Source of the DNA: Patiriisocius marinus
Lineage (GTDB): Bacteria > Bacteroidota > Bacteroidia > Flavobacteriales > Flavobacteriaceae
DNA: 64,000 nt
NCBI RefSeq assembly: GCF_008974325.1
Contig: NZ_BKCG01000004.1
Location: forward strand, 62,001-126,000
Reading direction: 5' to 3'
The notes under the pieces are model-generated. The model was not told the origin of the DNA, did not search any database, and saw nothing but the letters and a program-made list of their open reading frames with translations. Below are positions 26,850-34,797 of the stretch, piece after piece. The position numbers and the translations under genes are program-made. How positions within the stretch are numbered: position 1 is the first letter of the stretch; each line of letters begins with the position of its first letter.

Positions 26850-29618
26850 TTAAAATTTCAGATTATAACTTATAGAAGGTACCGGCACTGTAAATATTGA
26901 TGTTTGTTTTGCTTTAATTTCGCCACCTTCATTTACAAAAAACACGGAATACGGATTGTTTCTTCCTAAAACATTATACACTGAGATTGTCCAAAAACTG
27001 TGGGCTAACTTATTCTTTTTATGGTTCCCTTCTACATTAAAGCCTAAATCTAACCTGTAATAATCCGGAATCCTGAATTCATTTCTATCACTAAATGTAA
27101 CAGCCTCCACATCATTAATAATGAAGCTTCCCGTTGCAACGGTTACTGGTCTTCCCGTTTGATACACAAAGTTACTTGAGAAACTAAAACGCTCTGTTAA
27201 TTTAAAGTTTCCAACAAAACTAAAGTCGTGAGGTCTATCGTAATTTGAGGAAAAGTATTCCCCATTATTAACGCGCTCTTCAGCAAAGTCACTGTCTAAT
27301 TTTAGTAACGATCTTGCATAAGTGTACCCAATCCATCCATTAAATTTTCCGTAGGTTTTTTTTAATAGAAATTCAACCCCATACGCCTTTCCGTCTCCTT
27401 GCAAAACCTCTTGCTCTAAGGCTTCATTTAGCAAAAGCTGTGCACCTACTTTATAATCTAAAATATCATTGGACTTTTTGTAGTATCCCTCTAAGCTCAC
27501 CTCGTACATATTTTCATTTAAGTTTTTAAACAAGCCCAATGAGTATTGTACAGCGCGTTGTGGCTTTATGTTAGCGTCAGATAGTTTCCAAGTATCAATA
27601 GGCGATGCTGTTGTATTTGAGGATAATCTATGAATGTATTGAGCCGAAGTATTTACTCCACCTTTTACAGAAAAGCTAGGTGTGAATAAATATCGTCCTG
27701 CTATTCTAAACTCAGGATTCCCATATGTTTTAATCGATTCTCCACTGCCATAAGTACGGGTTTCAATAAATGAATCATCACTTTTAGGAATACCATCTTC
27801 GTATATATTTTGTGATGCTTCTCCCACTGCCGAAAAGAATGAATAACGCAAGCCAGCTTCTATTTGTAAGTCCTTAGTTACTTTAAAAATATCTGACAAA
27901 AATAAAGCTCCTTCTAAAGCCTGCTCATCTGCAATAGTTCTTGATTCAACTTGAGAGTTGGTGCCTAAAGGCCTAATAAAACCTGGACTTATGTCATAAC
28001 GTTTTAGCTCTAAACCATACTTAAATAAATGCTTAGTATTAAACTTTTTATTGAAAATCAATTTTAGTGCAGTTTCATTTAATGTATAGCCCAATTCAAA
28101 ATTTCTATTTGTTTGCCCATCAAATTCGATATCAAACTTATACTGGCTATTGGTCAATAATACCGAAGCTGTATTTTCATCATTAAATATGTGTCTCCAT
28201 TTAATTGAAGCCATTCGGTTACTGTATCCAAAAAGCGAATCGGATGTAATACTGAACTTATCTTTACTGTAATAAGCCGTTACTTTTAGATTGTTTTTAT
28301 CATTGATTTTATGGTTGTACTTAGCAATGACATCATAAAATGAAGCGCTACTTTTTTCTAGTTCTTCGTTATCTAAATTTTGTAAAATAAGATCAGAATA
28401 CGTTGTACGACCTCCAATTAGCAAACCAGATTTCTCTTTTACAATAGGCACTTCTACAACAGCATTACTGGTAACTAAACCTATGGAGGCTTCCCCTTTA
28501 ATTTTATCCACTGAAGCATCTTTAGTAAGTATATCAAAAACCGAAGATAACCTTCCTCCATATTCAGCAGGAACATGTCCTTTATAAATAGTGACTTCTT
28601 CTGTAGAAAATGGATTGATTGCTGAGAAAATTCCGAAGAAATGAGCAGGATTATAGATAACCCCATCATCAAGTAATATTAAGTTTTGATCCGTTTTCCC
28701 ACCACGAACATTAAACCCATTTGCACCTTCACCAGCCGTTGCAATTCCTGGCAAACTCGCAGCCACTTTAAATATATCGCGCTCCCCAAGTACTAAGGGA
28801 ACATTTTTAGACTTTTCAACATCAATTTTAGTAACTCCGGCCGGAGCATCCTTTACCGCCTTATTCACATTACCCCTAAGCAATACTTCATCCAAGCCCT
28901 CTAGAGCTTCAATTAAATCTACATTGAGTGTTCCATTGTTATAAATAATTACTCTTTTAGAAATATCCTGAAATTCTAATGACTGAAATTTTACGAGATT
29001 GTGCCCCTTTGCTAATTTTATTGAGAACGAACCATCTTCTTTTGAAACGGTACCAGACCTTCTCCCTTCAATAGTTATTGCAACATTTGCTGCTGGGTAT
29101 CCATTTTTAGCATTTGCTAATTTACCTTGGAGTATAAACGCATTTTGCTTTACATTTTCTTTTTCTTTCCCAATTCGCACTGTCTGTATTTCACTTATAG
29201 TTTGAGCTGTATTTTTATTATAAAAAATCGGATCTTCACTTTCTTCTTTAGGAGCTAGAGTGATCGTATTAGTTACAATTTCAGGTTCAAAAAAAGTGTT
29301 TGGCAATTCATCATAAATGCGGTTGTATTTAGTGAGTATTACCTTACCATCTTGCGTAATGTAATAGTTGAGCAATGTGTTGTTGAAAACCTCATCTAAT
29401 AATTCTGGGAAACTTAAATTATCATAAGTACCTGTCACTTTATATTCCTGCAACCAAGTTTCAATAAAGTAAAATTGATAATCCGTTTGGTTTTCAATTT
29501 TAATAATCGCGTCATATAATGATGTTTCATTAAAATTAAATGATACGCGCTTATTTATATCTTGAGCTTTTACAACCAAGGAACCTAAAACGAACAATAC
29601 AAGTAAAAATTTTTTCAT
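26850..29618 (-). CDS. TonB-dependent receptor with STN and carboxypeptidase-like domains
   Basis: A 922-residue outer-membrane receptor. After the signal peptide (ending VVKAQ) comes an STN/secretin domain (about 22-85), a carboxypeptidase-regulatory-like domain (about 165-240), a plug (about 255-380; GFNVRGGKTDQNLILLDDGVIYNP) and a barrel ending in a terminal phenylalanine (ISYNLKF). TonB-coupled uptake of a large or scarce ligand is expected. An STN domain can also contact a FecR-type anti-sigma factor, but none is visible nearby. The ATG at 29618 is chosen over a TTG two codons earlier. It heads a three-gene unit with the DUF4249 lipoprotein and the plug-like protein. Confidence 0.88.
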   Translation of the reverse strand: MKKFLLVLFVLGSLVVKAQDINKRVSFNFNETSLYDAIIKIENQTDYQFYFIETWLQEYKVTGTYDNLSFPELLDEVFNNTLLNYYITQDGKVILTKYNRIYDELPNTFFEPEIVTNTITLAPKEESEDPIFYNKNTAQTISEIQTVRIGKEKENVKQNAFILQGKLANAKNGYPAANVAITIEGRRSGTVSKEDGSFSIKLAKGHNLVKFQSLEFQDISKRVIIYNNGTLNVDLIEALEGLDEVLLRGNVNKAVKDAPAGVTKIDVEKSKNVPLVLGERDIFKVAASLPGIATAGEGANGFNVRGGKTDQNLILLDDGVIYNPAHFFGIFSAINPFSTEEVTIYKGHVPAEYGGRLSSVFDILTKDASVDKIKGEASIGLVTSNAVVEVPIVKEKSGLLIGGRTTYSDLILQNLDNEELEKSSASFYDVIAKYNHKINDKNNLKVTAYYSKDKFSITSDSLFGYSNRMASIKWRHIFNDENTASVLLTNSQYKFDIEFDGQTNRNFELGYTLNETALKLIFNKKFNTKHLFKYGLELKRYDISPGFIRPLGTNSQVESRTIADEQALEGALFLSDIFKVTKDLQIEAGLRYSFFSAVGEASQNIYEDGIPKSDDSFIETRTYGSGESIKTYGNPEFRIAGRYLFTPSFSVKGGVNTSAQYIHRLSSNTTASPIDTWKLSDANIKPQRAVQYSLGLFKNLNENMYEVSLEGYYKKSNDILDYKVGAQLLLNEALEQEVLQGDGKAYGVEFLLKKTYGKFNGWIGYTYARSLLKLDSDFAEERVNNGEYFSSNYDRPHDFSFVGNFKLTERFSFSSNFVYQTGRPVTVATGSFIINDVEAVTFSDRNEFRIPDYYRLDLGFNVEGNHKKNKLAHSFWTISVYNVLGRNNPYSVFFVNEGGEIKAKQTSIFTVPVPSISYNLKF

Positions 29619-29702
29619 AAACAATTGATACTAGAGTTAATCTAATCACTTTATTATTTCTATAAATGTACATTAAATAGTCACCCTCATAAAAGCCTAA
29701 TA

Positions 29703-29727
29703 AACTCGTATTTATAAATTACGAGTT
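29703..29727. repeat. 8-bp inverted repeat upstream of TonB receptor
   Basis: AACTCGTA (29703-29710) and TACGAGTT (29720-29727) are perfect arms with a 9-base AT-rich centre, 85 bases upstream of the receptor start. Size and position fit an operator for a dimeric regulator. Confidence 0.5.
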
Positions 29728-29818
29728 GCTATTACACATTAAAAAACAAAACAAAAGCTTATTAAATAGCCTATTACAATACAACTTAATGACAAACACC
29801 AACATAATCAACAACTAG

Positions 29819-29857
29819 AAAATCCCCTCGAGAATAGTAATTCTAGAGGGGATTTTT
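29819..29857 (-). terminator. Hairpin terminator after the alcohol dehydrogenase
   Basis: AAAATCCCCTC and GAGGGGATTTT arms, extended to AGAAT/ATTCT around one mismatched position and a 4-base loop. On the minus strand a T-run follows, 22 bases after the dehydrogenase stop. Confidence 0.8.
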
Positions 29858-29878
29858 ACTGTTTATTTTAAAGCTAGT

Positions 29879-30925
29879 CTATTTCAAAGACTCCATATCA
29901 ATAACAAATCTATATTTGACATCATTACTTTTAACACGACTAAAAGCTTCATTAATCTCATCCATTTTTATCATTTCAATATCGCAAGTAATGTCATGCT
30001 CACCACAGAAATCTAACATCTCTTGTGTTTCTTTAATACCACCTATCAATGATCCTGCTATACGCTTTCTACCCATAATTAAGTTTCCACCGTGCATTGG
30101 CTCTAATGGTTCAATTGCTCCCACCATTACCATAGTTGCATCGACTTTTAATAATTGTAGGTAAGGGTTTACATCGTGACCAACAGGAATAGTATTTAAC
30201 AAAAAATCAAAACTACCCGCATGTTTTTTCATCGCATCGTCCTCCTTTGAAATTAGTACAGCATCAGCGCCAAGTCTTTTAGCATCTTCTTTTTTAGATT
30301 CAGAAGTAGTAATCATAACAGTCTCTGCACCCATTGCGTGAGAAAACTTGATCCCCATGTGTCCTAAACCTCCTAAACCTATAACTCCTACTTTATCACC
30401 TTTTTTAATACCCCAATGATTCAATGGAGAAAACGTTGTAATTCCAGCACACAATAATGGAGCTGCAGCTGCAGGATCTAAATTTTCAGGTACACTTAAA
30501 ACAAACTCTTTATCCACCACAACTTTTTGTGAATAACCTCCAAAAGTGTGTCCGCCTAAATGTTTATCTTCACTATTATAAGTCATAGTAGCACCGTTTT
30601 CACAAAACTGCTCTAAGTCTTTTTTACACGTATCGCAAGTTTGGCACGAATCAACCATACAACCCACTCCCACTAAATCACCTTCTTTAAATTTAGAAAC
30701 ATTTTTTCCAACTTTAGAAACACGCCCCACAATTTCGTGCCCTGGAACTACGGGATATCTACTCCCACCCCAATCATTCTGAACTTGATGAATATCACTA
30801 TGACAAACTCCACAGAACAAGATATCAATAGCTACATCATTTTCAGTTACTTCTCGTCTTTCAATTGTTTTTGGTTCTAAATCTGCACTTTGCTGAGGTG
30901 CTGCATATGCTTTTACTTCGCTCAT
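29879..30925 (-). CDS. Zinc-dependent NAD(P) alcohol dehydrogenase, YahK/CAD type
   Basis: A 348-residue medium-chain dehydrogenase/reductase. Catalytic zinc ligands lie in CGVCHSDIH and GHE; structural zinc cysteines are in DSCQTCDTCKKDLEQFC; the cofactor loop is GLGGLGHMG. The HTFGGYS segment is characteristic of the cinnamyl-alcohol-dehydrogenase/YahK branch, which reduces aldehydes, usually with NADPH. The ATG at 30925 (MSEVKAYAA) is chosen; the frame continues to 31012 but a promoter lies in that stretch. It is a single-gene unit. Confidence 0.9.
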   Translation of the reverse strand: MSEVKAYAAPQQSADLEPKTIERREVTENDVAIDILFCGVCHSDIHQVQNDWGGSRYPVVPGHEIVGRVSKVGKNVSKFKEGDLVGVGCMVDSCQTCDTCKKDLEQFCENGATMTYNSEDKHLGGHTFGGYSQKVVVDKEFVLSVPENLDPAAAAPLLCAGITTFSPLNHWGIKKGDKVGVIGLGGLGHMGIKFSHAMGAETVMITTSESKKEDAKRLGADAVLISKEDDAMKKHAGSFDFLLNTIPVGHDVNPYLQLLKVDATMVMVGAIEPLEPMHGGNLIMGRKRIAGSLIGGIKETQEMLDFCGEHDITCDIEMIKMDEINEAFSRVKSNDVKYRFVIDMESLK

Positions 30926-30980
30926 AATTTTATTTCCGTCTAAACCGGATATTTTTATAAATGTTAATCTTTGTTTCATA

Positions 30981-31009
30981 TAAAGGTACAGCCAAGGCAG
31001 CCCAATCAA
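30981..31009 (-). promoter_or_regulatory. Probable promoter of the alcohol dehydrogenase
   Basis: On the minus strand TTG (31007-31009), 18 bases, TACCTTTA (30981-30988), one base off TAnnTTTG. It lies upstream of the ATG at 30925, which supports that start. Confidence 0.5.
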
Positions 31010-31059
31010 CAAACATTTACATATACATTAACACAAGCTGTTAGTGTTTTGTGAATACT

Positions 31060-31145
31060 ACTTCGGAAATTTTACGAATTTAAAATTTCAGCTTTTAAAA
31101 AAGTTAATAGTCAAGTTCTTAATTGAAGTAATATTATTTCCGAAG
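31060..31145. repeat. Dispersed intergenic repeat, copy 2
   Basis: ACTTCGGAAATTTTA (31060-31074) repeats the 15-mer at 22989. Here the terminal inverted repeat is longer: CTTCGGAAAT (31061-31070) against ATTTCCGAAG (31136-31145), 10 bp perfect. Confidence 0.45.
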
Positions 31146-31154
31146 AAACAATGA

Positions 31155-31182
31155 AGAAAAAAGCTTGTAACATTAAAGCTTT
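31155..31182 (-). terminator. Hairpin terminator of the pssA operon
   Basis: On the minus strand AAAGCTT, a 9-base loop and AAGCTTT are followed by a T-run. The left arm includes the last codons and stop of the PH-domain-like gene. Confidence 0.55.
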
Positions 31183-31592
31183 ACGGTAATTTCTGGATTG
31201 TATTTTTTAAGCAATTCTACAAATGCTTTTTGATCTTTAGGTGACACTAATTCACTATTAAAGCTTCCGTAGAAAATTTCTAAACGTTTAAACGAAGGTG
31301 CAGGAGCAGACATTAAACTACTTGATCTCTCGATACGTTTAATAGAATTTATAGCGATATTTTTTTTATAAAACGGCTTAACTACAAGTGTTAAATGCTC
31401 CCTATCAACTAAATAATAAGTATTTAAAAATGAATATATTATATATTTCAACAACAATACCATTCCTATTAAATAGACTTTCCGTAATGTAGTTAATTTT
31501 TGAAAATCGATTCCTTGAAAACATAAAAATCCTATAAAAACAACTAACGCAACAAGCATTAAGTAGTTTACTTTAGACTTAAACTTCTTCAT
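31173..31592 (-). CDS. Membrane protein with PH-like domain
   Basis: A 139-residue protein with two N-terminal helices (about 9-27 and 38-58) followed by a small beta-rich domain (YYLVDREHLTLVVKPFYKKNIAINSIKRIERS) resembling the bacterial PH-like domains. It starts 2 bases after the pssA stop, so the pair is probably translated together. A membrane-associated accessory role in lipid metabolism is only inferred from context. Confidence 0.55.
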   Translation of the reverse strand: MKKFKSKVNYLMLVALVVFIGFLCFQGIDFQKLTTLRKVYLIGMVLLLKYIIYSFLNTYYLVDREHLTLVVKPFYKKNIAINSIKRIERSSSLMSAPAPSFKRLEIFYGSFNSELVSPKDQKAFVELLKKYNPEITVKL

Positions 31593-31594
31593 AA

Positions 31595-32338
31595 TTATGA
31601 TTTCGGTTTAACCACTAATGAAATACTAATGTAAAGTAATAGTATTATTGGGATGGCGATAAACTTAAGTAGTGCGATTAGCGCTATTGCTACTATTAAA
31701 AAAATATACTTTATAGCATTCTCTTTAAATCCCCACGTTTTAAATTTAAAAGCGAATAACGGAATTTCAGCATTTAGCAACACACAACTTAGCAATGTAA
31801 TACCAATTAAAAACCAATGATTTAAAATTACATCTTCAATTGATGTTATATTCTGAAATGTTAAAATAAGCGGAAAACTTAAAATAAGTAAGGTATTTGC
31901 TGGCGTTGGCAATCCTATAAAACTAGATGTCTGTCGTGTGTCTACATTAAACTTAGCTAATCTATATGCAGATGCTACTGTTATTAACAACCCAATAAAT
32001 GGCAGATATCCCACAATTGAGTTATTCCAGCCAAGATCTGAAGTTACATTAGCAATATCCATTGTGTGACCTGTAAACGATTCGCTTAATAACTGGAGCA
32101 TTACTATTCCAGGTACAACCCCACTTGTAACAACATCAGCAAGGCTATCTAATTCTAACCCTACTTGGCTTTGAGCATTTAAAGCACGAGCTGCAAAACC
32201 GTCAAAGAAATCAAAGAATATACCAGTAAAAGCGAAAAAAGATGCTGCTACTAAATCTCCCGATACTGCAAAAATGATAGCCACACACCCACATAATAAG
32301 TTAAGAGAGGTGATTAAATTTGGAATCTGCTTTATCAT
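31595..32338 (-). CDS. pssA: CDP-diacylglycerol--serine O-phosphatidyltransferase
   Basis: A 247-residue inner-membrane enzyme that makes phosphatidylserine, the precursor of phosphatidylethanolamine. The CDP-alcohol phosphatidyltransferase motif D-G-x2-A-R-x8-G-x3-D-x3-D is present as FDGFAARALNAQSQVGLELDSLAD. About seven helices follow. The ATG at 32338 (MIKQIPNLITSLNL) matches the family start; the frame extends to 32620 but across the divergent gene's leader. Confidence 0.93.
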   Translation of the reverse strand: MIKQIPNLITSLNLLCGCVAIIFAVSGDLVAASFFAFTGIFFDFFDGFAARALNAQSQVGLELDSLADVVTSGVVPGIVMLQLLSESFTGHTMDIANVTSDLGWNNSIVGYLPFIGLLITVASAYRLAKFNVDTRQTSSFIGLPTPANTLLILSFPLILTFQNITSIEDVILNHWFLIGITLLSCVLLNAEIPLFAFKFKTWGFKENAIKYIFLIVAIALIALLKFIAIPIILLLYISISLVVKPKS

Positions 32339-32446
32339 AAAATACGTTATTAAGTAAAATGTATTGCTTTGTGTAAAAATAGTAAAGTATTTTCGTCTAA
32401 GGCAGTATCCGTACAATATGTGATTAAAATTGCAGTTTAATAATAA

Positions 32447-32454
32447 TATATTTG
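32447..32454 (+). promoter_or_regulatory. -7 box of the PorV-like gene
   Basis: TATATTTG matches TAnnTTTG; a TTG at 32430-32432 lies 14 bases upstream, somewhat close. It would give a very short leader before the TTG start at 32469. Confidence 0.4.
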
Positions 32455-32468
32455 CCAAAAATAAAGAC

Positions 32469-33548
32469 TTGAAAAAGAATTTTTTATTCCTAATTTTCCT
32501 ACTATCTCTAACAACGATAACGGTTTCTGCGCAAACAGTTCGTAAATACTCTAACGAGTTTATGAACATTGGGGTTGACGCAGCTTCGTTTGGTATGTCA
32601 AATAGTGTAGTAGCATCCACAAACGATGTTAACTCGGGCTATTGGAATCCTGCAGGATTAGTAAATCTTGAAACTCAGGAACTTTCACTTATGCACGCCT
32701 CTTATTTTGCAAATATTGCAAACTATGATTATGCTGCTTTTGCAATGCCATTAGATGATAATAGTGCTGTTGGCTTAAGTATTATTCGTTTTGGTGTAGA
32801 TGATATTTTAAATACTACACAATTAATCGATTCGCAAGGAAATATCAATTACGACAATATTAGCTTATTCTCTACTGCAGATTATGGCTTCACTTTTAGT
32901 TATGCTAAACGCTTGCCTCTAGACGGTCTAAACGTGGGTGTAAATGCAAAAGTGATTAGACGTATTATTGGTGATTTTGCTTCTTCTTGGGGATTTGGTT
33001 TAGATGCAGGAATTCAATTTAAAAGGAATAATTGGAATTTCGGATTAATGGCTCGCGATATAACAACAACGTATAACTCGTGGTCAATAGACGAGGAAAA
33101 GTTTGCTGAAATTCAAGGAGCAGTTGAAGGACAAAACCAAGACCTTCCAGAAACAACTGAAATCACTATCCCTAAATTACAATTGGGAGTTTCTCGTGAG
33201 TTCATTTATCATTACGACTATTCCTTTTTAGCTGAAATAGATCTAAACGTTCGCTTTGCTGAAACAAATGATTTGTTTTCATCTTCAGGATTGAGTTTTA
33301 CTCCTTCTGCAGGATTTCAATTTGGTTATATTGATATGATTTATCTTAGAGGAGGTATCGGAAATTTTCAAACCATCACACAACTTGACGGAGAAGACAG
33401 TACAGGATTTCAGCCCAACATAGGACTAGGATTTAAATACAAAGGAATCCAAATTGATTATGCATTAACAGATATTGGCGACCAAAGTGCGGCATTATAC
33501 AGCAATGTCTTTTCCCTAAAACTAGATTTGAGTATCTTTAAAAACTAA
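32469..33548 (+). CDS. PorV/PorQ-family outer-membrane protein
   Basis: A 359-residue predicted beta-barrel. Starting at the TTG at 32469 gives a textbook signal peptide (KKNFLFLIFLLSLTTITVSAQ) whereas the longer frame from 32430 places 13 residues in front of it and overlaps a -7 box. The mature N-terminus (KYSNEFMNIGVDAASFGMSNSVVA, WNPAGL) is the PorV/PorQ pattern. PorV shuttles type IX secretion cargo to the attachment complex; this paralogue may do the same or another transport job. It is 65 bases upstream of the DUF4105 gene. Confidence 0.78.
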   Translation: MKKNFLFLIFLLSLTTITVSAQTVRKYSNEFMNIGVDAASFGMSNSVVASTNDVNSGYWNPAGLVNLETQELSLMHASYFANIANYDYAAFAMPLDDNSAVGLSIIRFGVDDILNTTQLIDSQGNINYDNISLFSTADYGFTFSYAKRLPLDGLNVGVNAKVIRRIIGDFASSWGFGLDAGIQFKRNNWNFGLMARDITTTYNSWSIDEEKFAEIQGAVEGQNQDLPETTEITIPKLQLGVSREFIYHYDYSFLAEIDLNVRFAETNDLFSSSGLSFTPSAGFQFGYIDMIYLRGGIGNFQTITQLDGEDSTGFQPNIGLGFKYKGIQIDYALTDIGDQSAALYSNVFSLKLDLSIFKN

Positions 33549-33613
33549 ATTTAAATAGTTTTCTTACTTTTAAATTTAGCTAGTAGTTTTAATCATTTTC
33601 AATAGTTCTTCTT

Positions 33614-34795
33614 GTGTATAAAAGAATATTCCTCTTAATATTTATTCTGAAATTTTCAATAGGTTTTTCACAGTTTCAATTATCTGAAAATGCTGAAATA
33701 AGTATTGTTAGTATTGGACCTGGTAAGGAACTGTATGATAGTTTTGGTCATAGTGCCTTTAGAGTAACTGATCCTAGAAACAATAGAGATTTGATATTCA
33801 ACTACGGTACTTTTGATTTTGAAACGCCAAATTTCATTTTAAAATTTGCTAGAGGCAAACTGCCTTATGCTCTTTCCGTTAGAGATTATCAAGGTTTTCT
33901 AAATGCCTACATTAGAGAAAATCGCACTTTTGTAGAACAAGAACTTGATTTAACATATGGCGAAAAAACAACACTCTTCAACTTTCTGTTAAAGAATGCG
34001 CAACCTGAAAACAAAGAATATCAGTATGATTTTTTCTACGACAATTGTGCAACAAAAATTAGAGATGTTTTAAAAGAAGCTTTAGGAAATGATCTAACCT
34101 ACAAGAATGGTTATGCACCTGAGCAATTTACATTTAGACAACTTATCCAGCAACGACTAGACCTTAATTCTTGGGGAAGTCTGGGTATTGATATTGCTCT
34201 AGGAGCCGTAATTGATAGAACTGCTACACAGTGGGAACATCAATATTTACCAGAATATGTGCACGACGCAGCTACTTTTGCTATTTTAAACAATGACGGA
34301 ATTGAACGTCCCTTAGTTAAAAAAGAGACTGTAGTTTTTCAGTCTACTGGCAGTAACAAAACAAAACCATTCTTTCTCTTTACTCCTTTAGCAGTATTTG
34401 GGGTTATTGGTTTGTTAATCATAGGGGTTACTTACAGAGATTTTAAAAGAAATAAAAGAACAAGGTGGCTTGACGGTGTATTATTTTTTACAACTGGCTT
34501 TGTAGGTGTTTTGCTATTATTACTTTGGGTAGCTACAGATCATACTGCTACAGCTAATAATTACAACATGCTTTGGGCGTTCCCACTCAACTTACTTTTC
34601 TTCCCATTAATAAGTAAAACTCAACCTAAAAAGTGGCTTTATAGATATGTGTTTTTCTTAATCCTGATGTTGGCTTTATTAACTTTTCACTGGATAACAG
34701 GTGTTCAAGTTTTTGCCATTGGTTTTATACCACTTATTATTGCGCTAGCAATTAGATGGATTTATTTGGCTAGAAGCTTAAAAAAAGAAAATTAA
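33614..34795 (+). CDS. DUF4105 membrane protein (Lnb-like N-terminal domain)
   Basis: A 393-residue protein with a signal sequence (GTG start; MYKRIFLLIFILKFSIGFSQ), a periplasmic N-terminal DUF4105 domain (about 20-210; SFGHSAFRV, IFNYGTFDF, FFYDNCATKIRD with a conserved cysteine) and five or so C-terminal helices (about 250-385). The DUF4105 domain has been linked to lipoprotein N-acylation (Lnb) in Bacteroidota; the His and Cys in the motifs above would be the candidate catalytic residues. I recall this link rather than see it. Its stop lies 2 bases from the stop of the convergent sugar transferase. Confidence 0.72.
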   Translation: MYKRIFLLIFILKFSIGFSQFQLSENAEISIVSIGPGKELYDSFGHSAFRVTDPRNNRDLIFNYGTFDFETPNFILKFARGKLPYALSVRDYQGFLNAYIRENRTFVEQELDLTYGEKTTLFNFLLKNAQPENKEYQYDFFYDNCATKIRDVLKEALGNDLTYKNGYAPEQFTFRQLIQQRLDLNSWGSLGIDIALGAVIDRTATQWEHQYLPEYVHDAATFAILNNDGIERPLVKKETVVFQSTGSNKTKPFFLFTPLAVFGVIGLLIIGVTYRDFKRNKRTRWLDGVLFFTTGFVGVLLLLLWVATDHTATANNYNMLWAFPLNLLFFPLISKTQPKKWLYRYVFFLILMLALLTFHWITGVQVFAIGFIPLIIALAIRWIYLARSLKKEN

Positions 34796-34797
34796 TT

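Noticed and set aside
32339-32620. N-terminal extension of pssA
   Set aside because: It runs across the divergent PorV-like gene's promoter and start and has no family counterpart.
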